From DASRDR01 sp963812945 [NCBI: uncultured Candidatus Rokubacteria bacterium] (GTDB lineage: Bacteria > Methylomirabilota > Methylomirabilia > Rokubacteriales): a stretch of DNA of 64,000 nt. Positions 25,180 through 33,372 of this stretch are shown here, in pieces (position 1 is the stretch's first letter; every line of letters begins with the position of its first letter). The position numbers were made by a program, and so were the translations under genes. The stretch is from contig CAWEXD010000004.1 of assembly GCA_963812945.1 (NCBI GenBank), forward strand, positions 248,001 to 312,000, in the 5' to 3' direction. The notes under the pieces are model-generated. The model saw only the letters and a program-made list of their open reading frames with translations, ran no database searches and was not told where the DNA came from.

Positions 25180-26411
25180 TGCCTCAAAACCGGTGTGACC
25201 AAGTCACGCACCGGAAAGGGGGCCCTGTGACCGAGCCAGCACGCCGAGAGTACGCGGCCGCGATGCGGCCGCGGTATCAGCGGGCGACCAAGCAGGAGCG
25301 GGGTCGGATCCTCGATGAGTACTGTCGGATCACGGGATGTCATCGCAAGGCGGCCATCCGGCGGTTGCGGGCGGCGGCGCGTCTGGCGGGGCGGCGCCCC
25401 GGCCGCCCCGCCCGTTACGGGCGCGAGCTGGTGCCGCTCCTCGAGCGGGCCTGGCTCGCGAGCGATCAGCTGTCCGGCAAGCTGTTGGCCCCGATCCTGC
25501 CGACCCTGCTGACGGCCTTGCGGGATCACCATGGCGTCCCGATGGCGCCGGCGGTCCAGGCCGCGCTCACCGCCGCCAGCCCGGCGACGCTGGACCGCCT
25601 CTTGCGCCCCCTGCGCCGCGGCCGCGGCCGCCCGCCCCGGCGCGCCGCTCCCGCCCTGCCCAGTCTCCGGGCCCAGGTGCCCCTGCGCACCTGGAGTGAG
25701 TGGACCGGCGTCGCCCCGGGGGCCCTGCAGGGCGATCTCGTCCTGCATTGCGGCGAGACCACCGCTGGCCGGTATTGCGTGACCCTCGTCGCCGTCGACG
25801 TGGCCACGACGTGGACCGAACTGCAGGCCCTCTACGCCCTGCACCAGCAACGCGTCACGGGCGCCATCCAGCACCTGCACCAGCGCCTGCCTTTTGCCCT
25901 GCACGCGTGGCACAGTGACAACGGCAGTGAGTTCATCAATGCCTGTCTGCTCGGCTGGTGCCAGCGCCACCAGGTGCGCTTCACCCGAGGCCGGCCCTAT
26001 CGCAAGAATGATCAGGCCTGGGTCGAACAGCGTAACGGCCTGCTCGTCCGCCGCCTCGTCGGCTACGACCGCTATAGCTCCCGCGCCGCCCTCGCCGTCC
26101 TGCAGCGCGTGTACGGCCTGCTTCGCCTGCAGCACAACTTCTTCCGCCCGGTCCGCAAGCTCGTCAGCAAGCACCGCGTCGGCAGCACGGTCGTCAAGCG
26201 CTACGACACGGCCCAGACCCCCTACCAGCGCGTGCTCGCGGCCGGCGTGCTCACGGCCGCCCAGCGGCAGGTGCTCGACCAGCAGCTGCACGCGCTCGAC
26301 CCCATCGCCCTGGCGCGGGATCTGCGGCAGACCCTGGACCTCCTCTGGAAGCTCGCCGAGACTCGCCCCGCTCATCAGGAGGTTGCTCATGGGTAACAGA
26401 GTTTTGAGGCA
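25180..26411 (+). mobile_element. Insertion sequence with integrase-core transposase (about 1.23 kb)
   Basis: Ends are marked by short inverted repeats TGCCTCAAAAC (25180-25190) and GTTTTGAGGCA (26401-26411). One transposase fills the element. A hairpin (25190-25199 with 25203-25214) sits immediately before the transposase ribosome-binding site and could block translation from read-through transcripts. No clear target-site duplication is seen, so the exact ends may differ by a few bases. A further CCTCAAAAC copy lies at about 25147-25155, outside the element. Confidence 0.7.
25227..26396 (+). CDS. DDE transposase with integrase core (rve) domain
   Basis: 389 residues from GTG 25227, preceded by GAAAGGGGG. 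The N-terminal ~130 residues form a DNA-binding region (KQERGRILDEYCRITGCHRK then AAIRRLRAAA, a helix-turn-helix) of the type in ISNCY-like integrase-core transposases. The catalytic residues are Asp in VAVDVATTW, Asp in HSDNGSEF and Glu in KNDQAWVEQRNG. The reading frame is intact from end to end of the element, so it may still be active. Confidence 0.88.
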   Translation: MTEPARREYAAAMRPRYQRATKQERGRILDEYCRITGCHRKAAIRRLRAAARLAGRRPGRPARYGRELVPLLERAWLASDQLSGKLLAPILPTLLTALRDHHGVPMAPAVQAALTAASPATLDRLLRPLRRGRGRPPRRAAPALPSLRAQVPLRTWSEWTGVAPGALQGDLVLHCGETTAGRYCVTLVAVDVATTWTELQALYALHQQRVTGAIQHLHQRLPFALHAWHSDNGSEFINACLLGWCQRHQVRFTRGRPYRKNDQAWVEQRNGLLVRRLVGYDRYSSRAALAVLQRVYGLLRLQHNFFRPVRKLVSKHRVGSTVVKRYDTAQTPYQRVLAAGVLTAAQRQVLDQQLHALDPIALARDLRQTLDLLWKLAETRPAHQEVAHG

Positions 26412-26582
26412 TCGCCCGCATCGCACAGTAACACCCTCTTCTGAGGCACCGCGGCGACGTGCGCTCAGGACGTCGGCTCACCCATCTCGCCCGGTCGGTC
26501 TCCGTGGGGTTCTTGACAGGCTCGTGACCGACCCCCAGAATCGGCCCGGACCGAAAGCGTGGGTCATTCATCGTCCGCCGGC

Positions 26583-26590
26583 CACTAGAC
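26583..26590. repeat. Target-site duplication of the IS481-type element, left copy
   Basis: CACTAGAC immediately precedes the left terminal repeat; the identical octamer CACTAGAC follows the right end at 27756-27763. Confidence 0.8.
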
Positions 26591-27755
26591 TGTCCAGGGT
26601 CGCATTAGTGTTGACACTCGTGACCGAAACGCAGGAGGGCCATCAGCCCTATCCTCTCCAGAGTGGACATCCGGCCAAGGAAACCACCTGGGGAGGAGCG
26701 ACTGATGACCCTCGACGAGAGCATACAGGGGCTGCGCCTGCGCGTCATGCAGCGCGCCGAGCGCGTGGGCAACGTCAGCCAAGTCTGTCGGGAGTTCGGA
26801 ATCTCCCGGACGCTGTTCTACCGGTGGCGGCGGCGCCTCGAACGGTATGGCGTCGACGGGGTGCATCCCCGTCGGACGCAGGGGCGGCGGGGCCGCCCGG
26901 TCCAGGTGGCCCCGGAGACCGAACGGCTGGTAACGAGCGTGGCGATCAGCGCCGGAACCTGGGGGTGCAGTCGGATCGCCGGCCACCTGGCGCGAACGTG
27001 GCAGGTCCGCGTGGCGCCCAGTACGGTGCAGCGGATCCTGCGCCGGGTCGGGCTGGCCACCCGCCGGGCGCGGCTGGCGGTGCTCGAACAGCAGGCGGTC
27101 CACACGGTGGGGTTGCTCACCGAGCGGACCCGCCGTCGCCTCTGGCGCGCCCGTCACGGTCAGACCCGGCATGTCGAGGCCCGCGAGCCCGGCGAGCTCG
27201 TGTGTCTGGACACCTTCTACATCGGCCAGCTCAAAGGGGTGGGCAAGGTCTGGCAGATCACCGCCTGCGACGCCTTCGGCTCGTACGGGGTGGCGTGGCT
27301 GCTGCCCGCCTTCACCGCGACGGCCGCCGCCACCTTCCTGCGCACCGTGTTGCTCCCGCACTACCGCCGGGCGGGGTGGCCGCTTCAGCGCGTCCTGACG
27401 GACGGGGGTTCGGAGTTCAAAGGGGCCTTCGATGAGGCCTGTCGGGACCTCGGCATCCGCCACACCCGGACGAAGCCCCGGCATCCATGGACCAACGGCT
27501 TCGTCGAACGGCTGCAAGGCACGATCCTGCAGGAGCACTGGCGGGTCACCTTCCGCCGCCGGTACTTCACCAGCCGGGTGGCGCTCCAACGCTCGCTGGA
27601 CGGCTTCCGGCACTCCTACAATCACGACCGTCCCCATCAAGGCTATCGACTCCGCGGCCAGCCCCCCGCCACGCTCTTCTGGGGAACCGTTGGCGCGTGA
27701 CCTCACCTCCCACTCTGGCCCGGTCACGGTGTCAACACCTTTGCGGGTCTGGACA
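26591..27755 (+). mobile_element. IS481-type insertion sequence (1165 bp) with intact ends
   Basis: Terminal inverted repeats begin TGTCCAG and share GTGTTGACAC (left 26591-26617, right 27729-27755), continuing inward to a common CGTGACCG. Perfect 8-bp target duplications flank it. One intact transposase gene is inside. The perfect duplication and intact gene suggest a recent insertion, only 180 bp from the other insertion sequence. Confidence 0.88.
26705..27700 (+). CDS. IS481-family transposase
   Basis: 331 residues from ATG 26705, preceded by GGGGAGGAG. The N-terminal helix-turn-helix reads GNVSQVCREFGISRTLFYRW; a second winged segment follows (RRGLATRRARLAV-like region around residue 125). 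The DDE triad lies in CLDTFYIG, LTDGGSEF and NGFVERLQG, ending with the HSYNHDRPHQGYRLRGQPPA box typical of IS3/IS481 enzymes. A complete frame and good ribosome-binding site suggest activity. Confidence 0.92.
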   Translation: MTLDESIQGLRLRVMQRAERVGNVSQVCREFGISRTLFYRWRRRLERYGVDGVHPRRTQGRRGRPVQVAPETERLVTSVAISAGTWGCSRIAGHLARTWQVRVAPSTVQRILRRVGLATRRARLAVLEQQAVHTVGLLTERTRRRLWRARHGQTRHVEAREPGELVCLDTFYIGQLKGVGKVWQITACDAFGSYGVAWLLPAFTATAAATFLRTVLLPHYRRAGWPLQRVLTDGGSEFKGAFDEACRDLGIRHTRTKPRHPWTNGFVERLQGTILQEHWRVTFRRRYFTSRVALQRSLDGFRHSYNHDRPHQGYRLRGQPPATLFWGTVGA

Positions 27756-27763
27756 CACTAGAC
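27756..27763. repeat. Target-site duplication of the IS481-type element, right copy
   Basis: CACTAGAC directly after the right terminal repeat, identical to 26583-26590. Confidence 0.8.
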
Positions 27764-27828
27764 TAGACGCGTCCGAGCGCGGCCGGGCTTGTTGACCAGC
27801 CGTTCGGCGCGTCGTGGTGTCACCCCAT

Positions 27829-27844
27829 GGCAGCCATGGCTGCC
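27829..27844. promoter_or_regulatory. 16-bp perfect palindrome upstream of an ABC binding-protein gene
   Basis: GGCAGCCATGGCTGCC ends 25 bp before the ATG at 27870, with extra GCTGCC half-sites to the right. It could be an operator or an mRNA hairpin in the leader of the importer operon. Confidence 0.4.
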
Positions 27845-27869
27845 AAAGCTGCCACAGCTGGAGGTGGGT

Positions 27870-29597
27870 ATGAGAACGTGGCTCTGCAGAGCGTCGGGGA
27901 TCGTCGGTCTCGTGGTCGTCGCTGCCCTCGTCCTCGCCCTCGTCTACGGGCCCGGGCCGACACTGACTGCCATCCCGCTGATCGCGGCGAGTCCGGCGGC
28001 GGCGCAAACACCCACGGCCAAGCCGGGCGAACCCTTCTTCCTGAAGGCGATCGACCACGACAAGGCCAAGCGCGGCGGCACGCTCAGGCTGGCGGCGCAC
28101 GGCCCGCCCTCGATGTTCGACATCTACGCGTCCGGGACAATCGCCAACGTCGGCGCGCAGGCGCCCATGTACGACCTGCTCGTTCGACAGGATCCGAGGG
28201 ACCCGAAGCTGCCCATCATCCCGAGCTTGGCGACCAGCTGGACGATCTCTCCCGATGGGATGACCTACACCTTCAAGCTGCGCCAGGGCGTCAAGTTCCA
28301 CGACGGGACGGACTTCGGCGCCGAGGACGTGAAGGCGAGCTTCGACCGGATCGTCTTCCCGCCGCCGAACCTGATCAGCTTGCGGCTCCTGCCCATCAAG
28401 GAGATCGTGGTCCGCGACCGCCACACCGTCGAGATGAAGCTCTCCGAGCCCCGGGACTCGTACACCTTCCTGGCCTCGCTCGCCGGGGGCTGGAACGTCA
28501 TCACCAGCAAGGAGGCCCTCGACAAGCACAAGGGCGACCTGAAGCAGGTGGACAACTTCCCGGGCACCGGACCCTTCATGCACAAGACCCGCACCACCGA
28601 GTCATGGGAGCAGGTCAGGAATCCCAACTACTGGAACCCCAACGTGCCGTACGTGGACCGCATCGTCCATGTCTGGCTGAAGGCCTGGACGCCCGAGCTG
28701 GCCTCGGCGCTGCTGGGCGGGCAGGTCGACTGGGCGATGTGGCTCGACCCGAGCGCGTACCAGAAGGTGAAGGCCAGCGCCAACATGTCCGGCCTCATCT
28801 GGCTGGCGCCGAACCTCAACTCTTGGATCGGCTTCAACAACGACCGCGAGCCGTTCAACGACAACCGCGTGCGGCGCGCCCTGCACCTGGTGCTCGACCA
28901 GGACGCCCTGAGCAAGATCACGCAGCAGTTCGACCCGACCATGCAGCTGGGTGACTACCTTCCGCCCCCGTACGGCAAGAGCTACGAGGAGCTGATGAAG
29001 GAGTACCCCTACGCGCCGGCCACGCGGGAGAAGGCCATCGCCGACGCCAAGAAGCTCATGGCCGACGCGGGACACCCGAACGGCATTGCCAAGACCTTCA
29101 ACTTCGTGGTCAGGGAATCCCCCCAGAACCGGCAGCTGGCGGCCTACGCCCAGGCCGAGTGGGAGCGGCTCCTCGGGGTGAAGACTCGCCTCGAGGTCGT
29201 GCAGGTCTCGGCGATGGTGGACCGGCAGGTCGCTGGCACGTTCGACATCATCTCCCACGCCGCGTGTCTCGGAGGGGCCGACCTGAGCGCCACCATCAGG
29301 GCGTGCTACAGCATCAACAAGACCACGGGCAAGAAGTCCGACAGCAACTTCACCAACTTCAAGAGCGCCGAGTTCGACAAGCTGCTCGACCAGTTCTCCG
29401 TCGAGGTGGACGCCCAGAAGAAGGTCCAGCTCGGGCGGCAGCTGAACCAGATCCTCAACAGGGAGATGCCCAACACCGGCGTGACCCACGGCGGCCGCGC
29501 GTACGGCTGGCACAACCACGTGAAGGGGCTCCCCAAGGTCGGCGGCAACTCCGACTACAACACCTACCAGTGGGACTTCGTCTGGCTTGAGAAGTAG
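27870..29597 (+). CDS. ABC transporter substrate-binding protein, oligopeptide (SBP_bac_5) type
   Basis: 575-residue periplasmic receptor of a peptide/nickel/opine-type importer. ATG 27870 follows GGAGGTG. A Sec-type signal (residues 1-48) ends SPAAAQ. Family features: KRGGTLRLAAHG at the mature N-terminus, SWTISPDGMTYTFKLRQGVK then FHDGTDFGAEDVKASFDRI, and the KSYEELMKEYPYAPATREKA region. Typical length. First gene of an SBP-permease-permease set; a GC-rich hairpin follows its stop. Ligand unknown; a DppA/OppA-like role in uptake of peptides or other mid-sized organics is expected. It lies 107 bp after the IS481-type element. Confidence 0.93.
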   Translation: MRTWLCRASGIVGLVVVAALVLALVYGPGPTLTAIPLIAASPAAAQTPTAKPGEPFFLKAIDHDKAKRGGTLRLAAHGPPSMFDIYASGTIANVGAQAPMYDLLVRQDPRDPKLPIIPSLATSWTISPDGMTYTFKLRQGVKFHDGTDFGAEDVKASFDRIVFPPPNLISLRLLPIKEIVVRDRHTVEMKLSEPRDSYTFLASLAGGWNVITSKEALDKHKGDLKQVDNFPGTGPFMHKTRTTESWEQVRNPNYWNPNVPYVDRIVHVWLKAWTPELASALLGGQVDWAMWLDPSAYQKVKASANMSGLIWLAPNLNSWIGFNNDREPFNDNRVRRALHLVLDQDALSKITQQFDPTMQLGDYLPPPYGKSYEELMKEYPYAPATREKAIADAKKLMADAGHPNGIAKTFNFVVRESPQNRQLAAYAQAEWERLLGVKTRLEVVQVSAMVDRQVAGTFDIISHAACLGGADLSATIRACYSINKTTGKKSDSNFTNFKSAEFDKLLDQFSVEVDAQKKVQLGRQLNQILNREMPNTGVTHGGRAYGWHNHVKGLPKVGGNSDYNTYQWDFVWLEK

Positions 29598-29604
29598 TCG
29601 CAGG

Positions 29605-29632
29605 CGGGGGTGGCGCGCGCGCGTCACCCCCG
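29605..29632 (+). terminator. Intercistronic hairpin after the binding-protein gene
   Basis: Perfect 8-bp arms CGGGGGTG / CACCCCCG with a 12-nt alternating GC loop, 8 bp after the stop, followed only by TT. As in many importer operons it probably protects the binding-protein mRNA 3' end and lowers read-through into the permease genes. Confidence 0.55.
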
Positions 29633-29661
29633 TTCGTCACCCCGCGTAGGGAGTTGCCAGG

Positions 29662-30618
29662 GTGCGGACGTACCTGGCCAGACGCCTCTTGCTCGTCGTG
29701 CCGACCCTGCTCGGCGTCTCCATGGTCATCTTCGTGGCCATGCGCCTGCTTCCGGGCGACCCGCTCGTGGCCATCTTCGGCCTCGAGGGGGCGAGACGGA
29801 TGACGTCCGAGCAACGGGCGAACCTGGAGCAGGCCCTGGGACTGCGCGACCCGTACGTGGTCCAGTACGGCAAGTGGCTGCGGGACATCGCCACCGGCGA
29901 ATTCGGCAAGTCGCTGCTGCGGGGCGACAGCGTCACCCAGTTCGTGGTGCGCCGCGGCCCTATCACGTTGGAGATTGCCGTCCTTGCGGCGTTGATCTCC
30001 TGGATCGTTGGCTTTCCCGTCGGGATCCTCAGCGCCATCAGGCCCAATTCCTGGATGGATCACGCCAGCCGGATGTTCTCGATTCTCTTCGTCGCCATCC
30101 CTGGGTTCTGGCTGGGCCTCGTGATCGTCCTTGCGCTGATACTCTGGTTCGACTACAAGGCGCCGATCCTGCCGGTGTACCCGTGGGAAAGCCTCTCGAA
30201 GAACTTTCAGATGGTCGCCGGCCCCGCCGCGGTCCTGGGCCTGGGATTCGCGGGATTCGTCGCGCGGATCGTCCGCTCCTCTCTCGTCGAGGTGATACAG
30301 GAAGACTATGTCCGGACGGCCCGAGCCAAGGGCCTGAACGAGCAGTTGGTCGTTGTCCGCCACGCCCTGCGCAACGCGATTCTCCCCGTGGTGACGTGGA
30401 GCAGTCTCTTCCTGGGCGTCGCCCTGGGCGGCTCGGTCGCCGTCGAGAAGGCCTTCGGGGTCCCTGGGCTGGGCTTGACCATGATCGACGCCATCCTGGA
30501 TCGAGACCTGCCCGTGGTCCAGAACCTCGTGCTCCTCTACGCGGTCGTGTTCGTGGTGGTGAACCTGATCACGGACATGAGCTACGCCTGGCTGGACCCG
30601 AGAATACGGTACGACTAG
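29662..30618 (+). CDS. ABC transporter permease, DppB type
   Basis: 318-residue inner-membrane permease starting at GTG 29662. The N-terminus RTYLARRLLLVVPTLLGVSM is diagnostic of the DppB/OppB family, with FGKSLLRGDSVTQFV in the periplasmic loop and the EAA-type loop YVRTARAKGLNEQLVVVRHA then LRNAILPV (about residues 215-245). The C-terminus MSYAWLDPRIRYD is also typical. Six membrane segments. Partners: the DppC-like gene 28 bp downstream. Confidence 0.95.
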   Translation: MRTYLARRLLLVVPTLLGVSMVIFVAMRLLPGDPLVAIFGLEGARRMTSEQRANLEQALGLRDPYVVQYGKWLRDIATGEFGKSLLRGDSVTQFVVRRGPITLEIAVLAALISWIVGFPVGILSAIRPNSWMDHASRMFSILFVAIPGFWLGLVIVLALILWFDYKAPILPVYPWESLSKNFQMVAGPAAVLGLGFAGFVARIVRSSLVEVIQEDYVRTARAKGLNEQLVVVRHALRNAILPVVTWSSLFLGVALGGSVAVEKAFGVPGLGLTMIDAILDRDLPVVQNLVLLYAVVFVVVNLITDMSYAWLDPRIRYD

Positions 30619-30646
30619 GGCCGGTCCGCCGGGCAGACGACAGCCA

Positions 30647-31543
30647 ATGGCCGTCCAGGCAGGTCTCGACGGGAGCCTCGTGAGGAAGCCCACGAAGGGC
30701 GGCCTTGCGCGGCTGAGGACGTTTGCCCGGCGCTACCCTCTTCCCGCCGCGTGCGGAGTCGTGGCGGTGGTCATCACCCTGATGGGCGCCTTCGCCCCGC
30801 TGGTGTCGCCCGACGACCCGCTCAGGCCCAATGCCTTGGCGCGGGCCCAGGGACCCAGCTGGCAGCACTGGTTCGGGACGGATTTCATAGGCCGGGACGT
30901 GCTCAGCCGGATCGTGCACGGCGCCAAGTGGTCCCTGTTCGTCGCCATCACGTCCGTGCTGCTGGGCACCACATTGGGAGCGGTGTGGGCGGTGGCCAGC
31001 GCTTTCTTCGGCGGCATGTTCGACCTGTTGGGTCAGCGTCTGGTGGAGGTGCTGTTGTCCTTTCCGCCGATACTCCTGGCGCTGTTGCTCGCCGCCGCCC
31101 TCGGAGCCAGCACATGGACGGTCATCCTGTCCATCGCCGCCACTCGGGTGGGCTATGGCACCCGGATCATCCGGTCCCAGGCCTTGGCCATAGAGGCGAT
31201 GCAATACGTCGAGGCCGCCCGGAGCCTGGGGTCTTCCTCCTGGAGAATCATCTTCCTTCACATCGCGCCCCAGTGCATCGGGCCGTACCTGGTTCTCATC
31301 ACGACGTCCCTCGGCATCGCCATCGTGCTGGAGGCGACGCTGGGCTTCCTGGGCGCCGGGATTCCGCCTCCCACGCCGACCTGGGGCAACATGCTGGGCG
31401 ACGCGGCCTCCATGCTGATTCCCCAGTGGCACCTGGTGGTCTTCCCGGGGCTCGCCATCGTCGTCGCGGTGCTGGCCTTCAACCAGTTCGGGGACGGCCT
31501 GCGCGACGCGTTCGACCCTCGGCTCCGCGGCACCAACATCTAG
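30647..31543 (+). CDS. ABC transporter permease, DppC type
   Basis: 298-residue permease. After a basic N-terminal tail and the first membrane helix comes HWFGTDFIGRDVLSRIVHG, the family hallmark, then the EAA-type loop YVEAARSLGSSSWRIIFLHI (about residues 185-205) and LEATLGFLGAGIPPPTPTWG near the C-terminus. The C-terminal GLRDAFDPRLRG is diagnostic. No DppD/DppF ATPase gene follows; the next gene encodes an unrelated soluble protein, so ATPases must be supplied from elsewhere. Confidence 0.95.
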   Translation: MAVQAGLDGSLVRKPTKGGLARLRTFARRYPLPAACGVVAVVITLMGAFAPLVSPDDPLRPNALARAQGPSWQHWFGTDFIGRDVLSRIVHGAKWSLFVAITSVLLGTTLGAVWAVASAFFGGMFDLLGQRLVEVLLSFPPILLALLLAAALGASTWTVILSIAATRVGYGTRIIRSQALAIEAMQYVEAARSLGSSSWRIIFLHIAPQCIGPYLVLITTSLGIAIVLEATLGFLGAGIPPPTPTWGNMLGDAASMLIPQWHLVVFPGLAIVVAVLAFNQFGDGLRDAFDPRLRGTNI

Positions 31544-31643
31544 GACGTTTCTGCCACGGACACGCTCTGGCTTCGAGGCATGATGGTGAAGAGCACGGCT
31601 GCTCTCGCTGACGCTCCTCACGATCACGCTGGGAGGTCTGGCT

Positions 31644-32192
31644 ATGACTCACGCGCGAGCGGAAGATCGGGCAGGGTTCCATCGTGTCCTGGCGGCGCCG
31701 GGTCGCTCGCCCGACATTCCCGAATCGATGGACGTGTACGGGTGGCTCGTCGGGAGCTGGGACCTGGCAGTCCTTCGCTACCGGGGCATCGACGTCACCG
31801 CACGCCGCCTGGCGGGCGAGGTCCATTTCGGCTGGGTGCTCGAGGGCCGAGCCATTCAGGACGTCTGGATCATGCCTCGGCGGTCTGACCGCACCGGGAA
31901 CGAAGAGAGCACGCAGAACATGTATGGCACGACGTTTCGTCTCTGGGACCCGGTGATCCAGGCCTGGCGCATCAGCTGGAAGAATCCCGCCGGGGGACAC
32001 TACGAGGAGCAGGTCGGCCGCCGGATGGGCCCGGACATCGTCCAGCTCGGTGCTCGCCCGAACGGCACGCCGACGCGGTGGATCTTTACCGAGATCATGG
32101 CAGATTCCTTCCGGTGGCTCGGCGAGGCGCTGGAGCCGGATGGCAGGACCTGGAAGCTCGAGGGGGAATTCCGGGCCACGCGCGTGCGCTGA
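31644..32192 (+). CDS. Conserved hypothetical protein (DUF1579-like beta-barrel)
   Basis: 182 residues from ATG 31644 with GGGAGGT upstream. Motifs GWLVGSWDLAVLRYRG near residue 32, HFGWVLEGRAIQDVWIMP and FRLWDPVIQAWRISWKNPAG resemble small calycin/lipocalin-like proteins of the DUF1579/THAP4-like sort, in which GxW starts a beta barrel. No signal peptide. Function unknown; it may follow the importer genes in one transcript (100-bp gap). Confidence 0.65.
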   Translation: MTHARAEDRAGFHRVLAAPGRSPDIPESMDVYGWLVGSWDLAVLRYRGIDVTARRLAGEVHFGWVLEGRAIQDVWIMPRRSDRTGNEESTQNMYGTTFRLWDPVIQAWRISWKNPAGGHYEEQVGRRMGPDIVQLGARPNGTPTRWIFTEIMADSFRWLGEALEPDGRTWKLEGEFRATRVR

Positions 32193-32199
32193 GACGAAA

Positions 32200-32216
32200 G
32201 GCCAGACGCGCTGGCC
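32200..32216. terminator. Hairpin between convergent genes
   Basis: GGCCAG-ACGCG-CTGGCC, perfect 6-bp arms with a 5-nt loop, 8 bp after the upstream stop and between two convergent genes. No T run. Confidence 0.45.
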
Positions 32217-32248
32217 ATCGGGTCGATCGATCGGGGCTGCCGGGGCGG

Positions 32249-33136
32249 CTACGTTACTTCTGGCTGCTCCTCGTAGACCTCGAAGTAGCGGTTGGCCAGC
32301 GTGCGCTGGTTCTCGTAGATGGAGCCCTCGAAGGGTGCGACCGGCAGCGGGATCCGCACCGGGACCGGGGTCACCCGCGGCTCCATGGTTGGCTCGCCGG
32401 TCACGATGTTGGCGTTGAACTTCTCCCAGTCCGGGATGCCCAGGAGCGGGAAGGCGTCGACCGCCGTGTACTGGAACAGCAGGAGCCGGCGCGGACGGTC
32501 GGAGGTGTTCAGCGCCGAGCCGTGAATCATCCGCACGTGGTGGATGGTCATGCAGCCCGCCCGGCCGGTGAGCATGACGGCCTTCGAGAAGTCGATGCCC
32601 GAGGCAGCCGGATCGATCGCGCCGCAGAACACGCCGCCGCTGTGGTGATCGGCGATCGGCCCGGTGTGGCTCCCCGGAATCACCATGAGCGGCCCGTTGT
32701 CGGGCCCGCAATCGTCGAGGTAGAGCCCGATGGCCAGCAGGTCGTCGTTGGTGTGGGGATAGAAGGCCCAGTCCTGGTGCCACTCGACCGCCGCGCCGTA
32801 GCCGGCCGACTTCATGTTGAGCTTGCCCGTCTGGTAGCGGAGGCCGGAGGGGCCGATCAGCGGCGTCAGGATGTCCGCGATCTTCCTGCTGAACGCGATG
32901 TCCCGGAAGGCCGAATGGACGTTGTGCGGCTCCTTGATCCGGCGGACGCGCGGCGCCTGGGCGGTGTGGGTCGGCTCGAGGTCGTAGATGTGATTGTGCT
33001 CCGTGACGGCATGGGACGCCGCGACCAGCTCGTCGGTCACCTGGCGGAGGGTGGCCAGCTCCCGCGCGCTCAGGGCGTTCTCGACTAGAACGTAGCCGTC
33101 CCGCCGGTAGGACTGCACCTGTTCCCGAGTGAGCAT
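32249..33136 (-). CDS. Phytanoyl-CoA dioxygenase (PhyH) family Fe(II)/2-oxoglutarate enzyme
   Basis: 295 residues from ATG 33136, chosen because GGAGGG lies at good spacing; starts at 33166 and 33202 are also in frame. The N-terminus LTREQVQSYRRDGYVLVENA is typical. The facial triad reads His120 and Asp122 (VEWHQDWAFYPHTN) and His205 (HVRMIHGSALNTS), with the 2-oxoglutarate-binding Arg in SDRPRRLLLFQY. Cofactor sites are complete, so it should hydroxylate a small molecule. Substrate unknown; nothing adjacent fixes a pathway. Cytoplasmic. Confidence 0.92.
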   Translation of the reverse strand: MLTREQVQSYRRDGYVLVENALSARELATLRQVTDELVAASHAVTEHNHIYDLEPTHTAQAPRVRRIKEPHNVHSAFRDIAFSRKIADILTPLIGPSGLRYQTGKLNMKSAGYGAAVEWHQDWAFYPHTNDDLLAIGLYLDDCGPDNGPLMVIPGSHTGPIADHHSGGVFCGAIDPAASGIDFSKAVMLTGRAGCMTIHHVRMIHGSALNTSDRPRRLLLFQYTAVDAFPLLGIPDWEKFNANIVTGEPTMEPRVTPVPVRIPLPVAPFEGSIYENQRTLANRYFEVYEEQPEVT

Positions 33137-33372
33137 GCCGTGGACCCTCCGCGTGCCGGCGGCCATCGCCGTGATTTCCGGTAACTCCCGGGCCCGCCCC
33201 ATCGCGCCCGCGAGGCACGAAGGGCGTGAGTTCCCCGTCCGCCCCTAGTGTACTCCGCGCCGGCGGCCGGTTCGAAGCCCGCGGTCCGGCCTTCTCGACC
33301 CCTCTCCGGCCGCTGCGCGTGAGCGCGGCGCTGCGCGGGTGGCGATTCCGAGCGCTTCTGCGCTTCTGCCGC

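Noticed and set aside
25161-26426. 421-codon minus-strand frame across the first insertion sequence
   Set aside because: Antisense to a transposase with complete DDE residues.
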